NCBI GenBank assembly: GCA_948474755.1
Contig: CAOLHI010000387.1
Coordinates: forward strand, 496,001 to 560,000
Length of the DNA stretch: 64,000 nucleotides
Reading direction: 5' to 3'
Source: Ctenosaura bakeri
Taxonomy: Eukaryota > Chordata > Lepidosauria > Squamata > Iguanidae
This document shows positions 55,976-64,000 of this stretch, in pieces. The notes beneath the pieces are model-generated. The model saw only the letters and a program-made list of their open reading frames with translations, had not been told where the DNA came from and made no database searches. How positions within the stretch are numbered: position 1 is the first letter of the stretch; every line of letters starts with the position of its first letter. The translations under genes were made by a program, and so were the position numbers.

Positions 55976-56028
55976 TTGATTGGTTGGTTGTGGTTGGTTG
56001 GTTGATTGGTTGATTGATTGATTGATTG
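55976..56028. repeat. (GGTT)n/(GATT)n microsatellite
   Basis: GGTT units grade into GATT units. Confidence 0.95.
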
Positions 56029-56489
56029 CTGGGGTGGAGATTGGAGGATGACTCATTTGTGTCTTCCAAATTGGATACCCAACTGTGTGGTCGTTAATCA
56101 GCCATTCCCTCACTTGGTGTCCTTGAGGTATTTGGACAAACTCCCACCAGCACTAGGTGGTATGCCTAATGGTCAAACATGATGGGAACATGTAGTCCAA
56201 AACAATAAAGGGATGGACCATGGAAGGCTGTACTAAACGTTCTTAACAACCACAGCCTTACACATAGAAACTTAATGTTAGATGTCCTTTCTTGGCAAAG
56301 TTTCAATCTGGAAGAGAGCAAAGTGAGGGCTTCCTGAACTACAAACACCTGCTTTCTTCCTCCTCCTCATCTGATCCTGGTATAAAATAGTTGCAGAGCT
56401 TGGAAGGAACTCTGGGGAGTTCTCCAGAGACTGTGGACTACTAAAAAAATCAAATAAATGGGTCATCAAGCCTGAACTCTCCCTAGATG

Positions 56490-56745
56490 CCAAGTCTGAG
56501 GCTGTCATACTTTGGACGTAACGTGAGGAGACATGACTCGCTCGAAAAGACAATCCTTAGTAAGGTAGAAGGCATGAGGAAAAGAGGAAGAGACACCATT
56601 ACAGATGGAGAGACCCAGTCAAGGCAGCCACAGCCCTGACTTTGCAGGTCCTGAGCAGGACGGTTAAGGATAAGGGGACTTGGGGGTCTCATTTGCAGAG
56701 TTGTCATAAATTGAAGTCATCTTGACAGCAGTTAACAAGTGATAA
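56490..56745 (+). mobile_element. BovB (RTE) LINE 3' fragment
   Basis: The translation in one frame begins RLSYFGRNVRRHDSLEKTI and continues VEGMRKRGRD, the RTE C-terminal block. The 3' part GCAGGTCCTGAGCAGGACGG and GTCATCTTGACAGCAGTTAA is the BovB-type end. It starts 5' of the YFG motif and has several stops. Confidence 0.8.
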
Positions 56746-57457
56746 TGTTGTTCTTACTGTGTGATAACTACAACTGTTTCAGTTACTTTCCTGATTGTGG
56801 GAATGTAGTCTCACGAAATGGTGGAAGGGGGTTATCCATGGTTCAGGTGCTGTACCTCATGTGGTGTAGTGGATGTTGGATCTACAAAGTAGACAGGAAA
56901 CTTTTTTGTGTCATGGGGCAGAGACTAAGGACATTCAGATTTTGAAAAAAGGCAGTGAGATTTAGTTACTTTTGAGAACTAGGAGTGCAGAATTTCCATT
57001 TAAGATTGTAAGGACAACTAGCTACGTTGGGAGGCTTGGAACTGTAACTGTAAGTAATTACTATTTGAAAGTAACTTCCCAAGAACTGCCTGATCAAGAA
57101 AAGGCATAGCAGTTCATCACTGGCTTTCTCCCTTCTGTGCCATAACACCTAGCACTCAAAAAGAGTGTGAGGAAAACCTAGGAGGCATTGGTACTGTGTC
57201 ACAGCCTCCATATTTTTTTCTGCTTGTCACGAGGAAAACTGCAGAGCAGATTCTTTGGCCAGCATCCCAAATATTGTCCTGTCCAGGCCTTGGCGGTGAT
57301 GCACTGTATGCACGCCAGACTCTAGTTGAGATGGGTGGGATTGGAGCCTGGTGCAATCGATTGCCCCTTCAGTCTGGCGGGGGTAATGCTACCATGGCTG
57401 AGTTTACGTCAGCCACCTTGGGAAAAGTTGCTTCCAAAGCAGAGGTTGTTCTTTTTT

Positions 57458-57608
57458 TAACGTAATAATTTTATTAAGAATTTTTGAAAAAACACATTGA
57501 AAATTACAGAAATTGAGAAGAAAAATGATAGAAAACTAAGATAACAGTTGGATAGAAAAAGAAAAGAGAAGGAAGAAAAAAAGTGACTTTCTGTCTTCCT
57601 TTTGGCAG

Positions 57609-57643
<35 letters not shown>

Positions 57644-57930
57644 TGTTATTCATGCCTCTTTTTCCAAAATCATGACATGCTCCCTTTTTTAAACAGAGTA
57701 TTCTTTCTGATCATCAAAACCAAAAGTTACCAAGTCATCCTCTTCCCCCCACCAAAAGTCTATAAGGGATTTCCAGTTCTTAAGAAATGTTACTAATGTC
57801 CTTTCTCTAATCAAACCACACAATTTGTCCACTTCTGCCAAATCTGTCAGTTTCAGCAACTATTCCCCCATTGTGAATAGTGCTGAGTCCTTCCATCTGT
57901 TCATGTACAATGGTGTTACCCCCCCCCCCA
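57458..57930 (-). mobile_element. Possible L1-type LINE 3' segment, antisense, with (CA)n insertion
   Basis: The stretch starts with T-rich sequence (TTTTTAACGTAATAATTTTA), passes through an A-rich region (57490-57590), then (CA)n at 57613-57639, then ACATGCTCCCTTTTTTAAAC and ACAATTTGTCCACTTCTGCC. This arrangement fits an antisense LINE 3' UTR, but I cannot name the family. Confidence 0.35.
57613..57639. repeat. (CA)n microsatellite
   Basis: About thirteen CA units. Confidence 0.95.
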
Positions 57931-58654
57931 TGTTTCTCCTAGTCAGACGTTGATAAATTGGAGGAGTGCTAGTGAAGGCCAGTAATAGTGATGAAGGGCT
58001 TTTGACCTCGGGAAGGGAAAAAGAGTCACAGCCCACCCATGGAGCATTGGACGCTGCTGAGTGAACATGCTTAGGAAACCATCCCTGGGAGAGTGGGAAG
58101 TGGTTTGTACATGTACCAGATATTCTCAGGGAGTTTTCCCAGATAGGACCCATCTCTCTCTCTTCTGCGCGTTTGCACACCTTTATGATAAGCAGGGTGA
58201 GAGGTAGGGAATATCTGCATTCCTTGGGATTTCAAATAACATTTCAGTTCTGCGCAAAGTTGGTATGTGATGATTTAATAATGGTCCCTAGGAGTATGAA
58301 ATGGTTTCCAACCCTGAGTAATGAATGGGACAATTTGTCTGTATGGAGGCCAGAGAGTTATCCATAGTGTGAGTGATGGGAAAGGACAATCCAAGATGTG
58401 CACCTTTTCTATCTGTCTTACTGTTGGTTGCTTTTTTTTAGATGTTCTATCTAAAATATCCACTTGGTGGGAAAAGCAGGGTAGAAGTTTCTATTGCTGC
58501 TGTCATTTATTAGACAGGTCTAAAAGAAGTGGTGGAGTGGATTTTACCACTTCAGACACTTCAGTTATGAAGGGTGTCACAAAGGAAAGGTGTTCTTGCC
58601 TCACTTTTTAAACTTGCTGTGGTTTTTTTTTTTAAATTGAATATTCCTTGAAAG

Positions 58655-58866
58655 GTTGTGTGTTGGGCTAGACTCTGGAGACCAGGGTTTGAGTCCCTGC
58701 TTCACCACAGACATCCATTGGGTGACCTTGGGCAAGTCACACTCTCTCAGCTTCAGAGGAGGGCAGTGGCAAACCCTGTCTGAAAAGATCTTGCCAAGAA
58801 AACCCCATGATAGGTTCATCTTAGGATTGCCATAAGTTGGAAACAACTTGAAGGCACACGAGAACA
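58655..58866 (+). repeat. tRNA-derived squamate SINE
   Basis: GGAGACCAGGGTTTGAGTCC, GTGACCTTGGGCAAGTCACA, CTCTCTCAGCTTCAGAGGAG, AAGAAAACCCCATGATAGGT, GCCATAAGTTGGAAACAACT, TGAAGGCACAC. This copy is close to consensus and full length. Confidence 0.93.
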
Positions 58867-59302
58867 AAGAGACATAGCACTTAAGGGGAGAAAGGTCTGG
58901 CCCAGCTCTTTGCTTTCTAGGTTTTTTTGGGAGAGGGAGAAGAGGTAGGCTTTACAAGAACTTTGTAGTGTAGGAGGGCCCTCAGAAATCTGGTTCTTTC
59001 TCCTCTCCACCACTTGAGGCTTAAGTGGCGTAACTCACCTCTAGGATTCAGCTGCCTTATTCTGGTGTATGTGTTAGACCAAGCCTGAGGGCTGAAATTG
59101 GGCAAATGGAAACCCATATGAGCTATCTGTATATAGCATTGTCATTTCAGATGGCATGACAGAAAGATGGAGTATCTGACTCTTCCCATAAAATATTATG
59201 CTCAGAAACACACAGACATACATGCCTTGCATGTCAGAAAGAAGGTTAGGAAGTACTCCTTTCCTATAGAAGTTAAAATATCTCTACATAAGGATTGCTC
59301 TC

Positions 59303-59362
59303 ACTCTCTCTCTTTATGTGTGTGTATGTATGTATATATGTGTGTGTGTATGCATTTATATA
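59303..59362. repeat. (TC)n and (TG/TA)n microsatellites
   Basis: A short TC run, then TGTGTG/TATG mixtures and TATATA. Confidence 0.9.
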
Positions 59363-59855
59363 TATGGGGGCTGAGATAATTGACCCTTTCCTTAACTCTT
59401 AAATGGTACATCCAAGTAACAGATACACATCAGTGCTAGTACTCTGTCTGCCACTAAAACAAGGGTGTGTAGCAGTCAGGAATGGAGAACGGTTGATTTG
59501 ACTCAATTTGCTCCTATTTCTGCGAAGTGGATTCCTGCAAGACCACAGGCCTGTGTTGTTTTTTTGTAGTCAGTTTTAATCATATGTGTTTTAATTCATT
59601 AAATCTGTATGTGGGTCAAAATGATGCATCTGGAAAAAGATATGGTCTTTTATTTTTTTTAAAAAATGATGATGCACACTTGGGTTTCAGGAGGCAGTGT
59701 CTTATAAGATGTATTCCTGCCCTCTTCACAGGAGTTAATGCCTGTTCTAAATTGGAGCTTGCCATCTACAGCTTTTATAGTGTATTTGTATTGAAAACAT
59801 TTTTAAAGCTAAATGTCTTTTCACTGACTCACTGAAGCACTTAAACATTTGCAGC

Positions 59856-60042
59856 CCTAGTAATGGCAGTGTAGTGGTTTGAGTGTTGGACTACGGCCCC
59901 AGAGATCAGGGTTCGATTCCTCACTGGGCCATGGTGATCCACTGGGTGACCTTGGGCACATCATGCACTCTCAGCCCCTGGAAGACCCTGTGATTGAGTT
60001 GCCATAACTAGGAAATGACTTGAAGGCACACAGCACCAACAA
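59856..60042 (+). repeat. tRNA-derived squamate SINE
   Basis: GGCAGTGTAGTGGTTTGAGT, GTTGGACTACGGCCCCAGAG, ATCAGGGTTCGATTCCTCAC, TTGGGCACATCATGCACTCT, AATGACTTGAAGGCACACAG. The B box GGTTCGATTCC is intact. Confidence 0.93.
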
Positions 60043-60281
60043 AGTGACAGTTGGGCATGTCTCTTTCTCCCCTCCCCACTCTTGGTCCAGCCTTGAAAAC
60101 AAAAGCCGAGCTCTGAAATACCTTATTACAACTATTTGTATGTTTTTAAAAGGCACATACCATTTTATGTGAATTAGAGTAAAAATAGTGATACAAGTAG
60201 GAGCTTTGGAATTTGTCCATGAGGTCTCTAATTTTACTCCTATTTCTAGGTAATGAATAAGGAGAGTTGGACAAGCGACAG

Positions 60282-60284
<3 letters not shown>

Positions 60285-60316
<32 letters not shown>

Positions 60317-60327
60317 TCTCTCTCTCC
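60285..60327. repeat. (TC)n microsatellite
   Basis: About twenty TC units with one TTAC interruption. Confidence 0.95.
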
Positions 60328-61548
60328 ATAGAATCCTCCACAGAATATCTATAGTGGTATAAGGAATTCAGTGCCACTAGATTTAGTGATAGCCACCAAC
60401 ATTTTAAAGGAAATCAGAGGAATTTAAAAGGAGATTAGAGGAATTTCCAGCAAATGGAAGTATAAGAGGCTACTGATCATTTTTACTGATCATTTTTAAC
60501 ATTAATTTTTATTAGTTTTTCTACTACCAACACAGAGAGATGAACACACAAGATAAACACAAATATGCCACCATATGCCAAATGAAATAGAAATCCTCTC
60601 AAAGACACAGTCAGTTTTCCAGCAGAGTAAAAATGCGTATTTTTCCCTCTTACCCAGTGAATAATCTTCATTTCCCAAAAAGTAAAGTGTCAAGGGTCCC
60701 ATGGCAGATCTTTCCAAAATTTATGCTGAAAGTGCTCTCAGGATATCAGATATATTACTTAGAAAAACAATGAATGGCTGCTGTGTCTTGACAAACTTGT
60801 CTGTTGTCATTTCCTCTCTAAGAACGTTACCCTTAGCTGTTATCTTTTCATGCAATGCCAGATCCCCTGGCTGCCTCCACCATGCAAGAAGGCAGTGGCA
60901 ACTCATCATAACAGCATTGTGTTACCTTCACGACCAGAGACCATGTGCCTCTGTATTTAGTTGTTGGTGTACACGAAGGAGAAGGTGCTGTTGCACTCCT
61001 GTTTGTGCACCAGAGGCAACTGGTTGGCCGCTGTGGGAGAGATGCTGGAGCTTTTTGTTTTTAGGAGAAGGAGGAGAGGAGTTCATTCCTGAGGAGAGGC
61101 GGCAAAGGTTTAAAAAGCCACTTGGATAATGAGATCTGCCCTTCTTTTTGAAAGGAGCAAGTTGGGTCAAGGTAAACCCTACAGGGAGGTGGTAACCATC
61201 AGGCCATCTTTCAGAGTGCAGGAAAGAAACAATTTGTCCCTGACATCAGAGGGTCAGACTCATATCTCCAGCTGTCTCAGCAGTTGAGTCTGCTTCACAA
61301 AAAACCTTTTTCTTACCACCTGTTCGAAAGGGAAATGTGCGGTTTCAGAATAGCACAGAATGAGAGGGGCTGAGTCCCAGAGGGACATGGATCAGGCTTC
61401 TCTGAGCTCCTTAATGGTGTTATTATGACTTTTCTTATGAATAACAGTTTGCATGGATTCTCAGACTTTTTTCTGATGCCTTCTTATGGCTCGAGCAATC
61501 CACTCCTTTTAAATAGCAATTTACAGTGGGCAGCAAATGTGTGTGACA

Positions 61549-61714
61549 GCCAGCAGGGTGTAATGACCTAAGTCTTGGACTGTAACTCTGGAGGCCTGGG
61601 TTCAGGTTCCCACTCTGCCATGGAAATCCACTGGGTGACTTTGGGCAAGTCACACTCTCTCAGATTCATAGGCAGTGGTGGTTGGAAACCACTTGAAGGC
61701 ACACAATAATAACA
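61549..61714 (+). repeat. tRNA-derived squamate SINE, internally deleted
   Basis: GCCAGCAGGGTGTAATGACC, CTGGGTTCAGGTTCCC, GCCATGGAAATCCACTGGGT, GGCAAGTCACACTCTCTCAG, GGAAACCACTTGAAGGCACA. About 40 bases are missing before the tail. Confidence 0.9.
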
Positions 61715-62219
61715 AGAGGCTTTGAACACATGTTTGTGATACGTGTTTCTGTAAGAATTTTTTAACGTACTCAAGCAGTCAGGCTGGACTGTAGGGCAGA
61801 AAAGCCACTGCTACTAAAATTGTTGGTAAGACTGTAGTCCATTTTCATTTCCCCCCTTTTTCTAAATCGACAAAATGGTATTAACTTGGGTAAGTTTTTG
61901 GATTATGCACTGAGCTTATTCATGCACGTCTGGGTTTCTTTCCACTGGATTCTTGACGTAGGAATGTATGAAACAGCTGCCTTGAAAAAAGAAAGGTGCT
62001 TCAGTTGGCAGAAGGTGATACAGCAGTTCTGTGAACAAGGATTTCTTCACATGCGCTGGTCCTGAGCTCATCACGTTGTCACGCCCATTTGCATTTGAGG
62101 CCTTGCGGTGGTGCTGGGTGAAACACAGATAAACAAGGCAAGGAAGAGCCAGATAACAGCAGCCGGGAGGATGAAAAGGGAAGGAGGGAGATACAATATC
62201 TGCAAATGATCTAAGAAGA

Positions 62220-62580
62220 CTTAGAAAGGTCCTGGCCGTGTTCCAGAGAAGAAAGCGGGAGGGCGAAGGCTGGCTCCTCCGGCACTTCAGGGGAGGAGAA
62301 CCATTTTCCATCCCCAGTGACAGAAAATTATTGACGCGGCAGCAGCCCATTGCTGAGTCGATTCCTCCAGCCGCCTTATGAAAACCTGGCCGTTGCCAAA
62401 TGACCTCATCTCGTCAGGGGTTTGGCCGCAGAGCTCCCCTCCCCATACCGCTGTCCTCTGGAAAAGGTGAAGGATGGACCTGAGAGAGGCTAAAATCTTC
62501 CTATCGATCGATCGGGCAGTCTGGAGAGCAATTAACGCCAGCCTCCCAGGGCCACTCTGTGACCCCCAGCCCTCACAGGG
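62220..62580. promoter_or_regulatory. Candidate conserved non-coding element
   Basis: Repeat-free sequence with CpG retained (AAATTATTGACGCGGCAGCA, GAGTCGATTCCTCC, GCCGCCTTATGAAAACC), an unusual CTATCGATCGATCGGGC stretch and GAGAGCAATTAACGCCAGC. It is the likeliest regulatory island in the 3' intron. Motif evidence only. Confidence 0.3.
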
Positions 62581-63359
62581 TGGAGAGAAAGAGCAAGAGA
62601 GAGAGAGAGAATAACAAGATGGATTCTGCCGCCTCTGCTTGGGTCAGTGGCAAGGCCCACGCAGAAGAGTGGCTGCTCTCCCTGGCTTGCTTGGCCTCCT
62701 GACCCAAGATGGTTGGAGTGCGATTAAGACATGGGAGGGATCTGATGGGCAGTGGAAGATGCAGCAAGGGAAATGTTTGAGGTTCTGCCCTCTTGAGGAA
62801 TCCTAACCCTCCCTTTCTTTTCTCGGAACATATCAGTCCTACAGGCCTCTGAGTTTGTTTTCACCTAGCTTGACTTTCGTGCAGAGAATCTTGGGAATCA
62901 TAATTTCAACTCAGTATCTGGATATCTGTGGTCAGTAGGCCTCTTCAGCATGGGGTGTGAATGCGTCCAGAGTTCGTAAAAATGATTGCCCGTGCTGGCT
63001 TTGGGTTTATAGGACCCTGAAAGCTCTGAGTGACACATTTGCATGGGTCATCTCCAAAGTCTCTGCTTTGATGACTCATGCAAGCAAGTCCATCACCAAG
63101 CATAAGCTGCCTCACATGGGGCAGGCCCCATAACCAGAAATGTTGAGTATAATGAGGGTGGTCAGGATAGTTAAATGTGAAATAATGGAGGCACAGTACT
63201 TACCAATGCAATATTAAATAGGTTTTGTGTGCGCAGAGCAAGCTCAGCATAGGAGGCAAGGCCAGAAGAATAATTAGAACAACTGAGTGAATGCGTCCTA
63301 CCATGACCAGCTGTGGGTCTAGATTCATAACAAGTTTGTTTGCTACATGTTATATCATG

Positions 63360-63460
63360 CCTTTCTTCCAGGGAGCTCAAGCACATGGTTCCCCATCTTT
63401 TCTTTTTTTTAATTTGCAGGTGAGCTGCATGGTCAAATGGGGATTTGAACCCTGTTCTCA
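63360..63460 (-). repeat. MIR-like SINE relic
   Basis: CATGCCTTTCTTCCAGGGAG and ATTTGCAGGTGAGC, TGGGGATTTGAACCCTGTTC form a short antisense relic similar to 1625-1860. Confidence 0.4.
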
Positions 63461-63472
63461 CTAGTTGTGGGG

Positions 63473-63713
63473 TATAAATACCCTAAAGGCACCAGATTCC
63501 ATTTGATCTCATAAACTAAGCAGCGTCACCTCTGTTTAGTCCTTCTGAGGGAGACCACCAACAAATACAGGTGCTATATTTCGGAGGAAGGGACTGGCAT
63601 AACCAGTTCTGAGTACTCCTTGCCTAAAAAGGGCATGAAATTCATGGGGTTACCATAAGTTGACAGGTGACTTGAAGCAACATGTGCACACACACACACA
63701 CACACACACACAC
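63473..63713 (+). repeat. 5S rRNA-derived SINE with (CA)n tail
   Basis: ACCCTAAAGGCACCAGATTC, CATTTGATCTCATAAACTAA, GCAGCGTCACC and GGGAGACCACC form the 5S-derived head. The body is TATATTTCGGAGGAAGGGAC and TTGCCTAAAAAGGGCATGAA. The tail is ACCATAAGTTGACAGGTGAC, TTGAAGCAACATGTG followed by a CA array (63689-63713). This copy shows the full head-body-tail plan. Confidence 0.9.
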
Positions 63714-64000
63714 CAGTCATAGTCCAGTGTGCTAGGATAGGATGGGATAAATATGAAAGCAAAGAGCCATTGCTAGAAAGCTCAGTGTGGCTTTTTTCAG
63801 ACCTCTTCATTATCCCTCTGGAGGTCTCCTGGCCTTCTGTGAGCTTATCAAGGACTTCCATTGAAAATTCCCTGTTTAGAAGTCCTTAGGACTCTTCATG
63901 GAAATACATTTCCAGATGATGGGATGGGGAATAGAGGTTGAAAATGACTACTAAATGCGGTATTAGCACACTGGTGTTAATGCCAAAATTTCATCTTTGT

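Larger units (their letters stand above)
55165..64000 (+). other. SAMD11 intron downstream of exon F, open at window edge
   Basis: The donor at 55165 (GTAGGT) opens an intron whose acceptor is not in the window. I looked for the expected SAM-domain exons (the KWTVDDV and GIDGETLPLLTEEHL segments) by eye and found none. The intron holds a palindromic MITE (55412-55553), a BovB 3' fragment (56490-56745), a possible antisense LINE tail (57458-57930), SINEs (58655-58866, 59856-60042, 61549-61714), a 5S-derived SINE (63473-63713) and a clean island at 62220-62580. Nothing specific is seen at 55800-56480, 56750-57450 or 60720-61540. Confidence 0.8.

Noticed and set aside
59856..59960. tRNA gene (good B box GGTTCGATTCC)
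   Set aside because: No cloverleaf or acceptor stem, and the sequence continues into a SINE body seen many times in the window.
55165..64000. Search for SAMD11 SAM-domain exons
   Set aside because: No frame gives the expected WTVDDV or GIDGETLPLL segments; the exons are presumed to be beyond the window.

Overview
This is a stretch of vertebrate nuclear DNA, almost certainly from a scaled reptile (squamate, lizard-like). The evidence for that is the repeat mix: amniote CR1 LINE 3' ends, BovB (RTE) 3' fragments, many copies of a tRNA-derived SINE, several 5S rRNA-derived SINEs of the Sauria type, short palindromic DNA transposons, and abundant microsatellites. I do not name a species.

The only protein-coding gene I can support is SAMD11 (sterile alpha motif domain containing 11), on the + strand. 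Six internal exons can be placed to the base, at 13971-14063, 27061-27231, 39294-39444, 51850-51965, 53638-53716 and 54464-55164. Their phases chain without a break (1-1, 1-1, 1-2, 2-1, 1-2, 2-1). Together they give about 436 codons that follow the order of human SAMD11. The exons for the N-terminal third, including the start codon, are not visible and should lie upstream of base 1. The SAM-domain exons and 3' end are not visible either and should lie beyond base 64000. The gene is therefore open at both ends and spans far more than 64 kb.

The layout is one gene with large introns: 1-13970 (upstream intron or flank), 14064-27060, 27232-39293, 39445-51849, then short introns of 1.7 and 0.7 kb, then 55165-64000. 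The introns hold retroposons and DNA transposons, some nested up to three deep. Between the repeats are islands of unusually clean sequence rich in TAAT/ATTA and GATTA motifs, with local CpG enrichment. The strongest is 49490-49930. SAMD11 and its paralog SAMD7 are photoreceptor chromatin repressors in mammals, and the SAMD7/SAMD11 family is linked to the homeodomain factor CRX, so these islands are candidate retinal cis-regulatory elements. That link is inference.

I found no RNA gene, CRISPR array or prokaryote-type system, and no clear second protein gene. The open reading frames outside the six exons look like chance frames or repeat relics. The points most worth checking are the homeobox-motif islands, two tandem in-frame splice donors at 14049 and 14064, a central exon that appears longer than in human, a 182-bp near-perfect palindromic transposon, and the nested transposon stack at 32455-33275.
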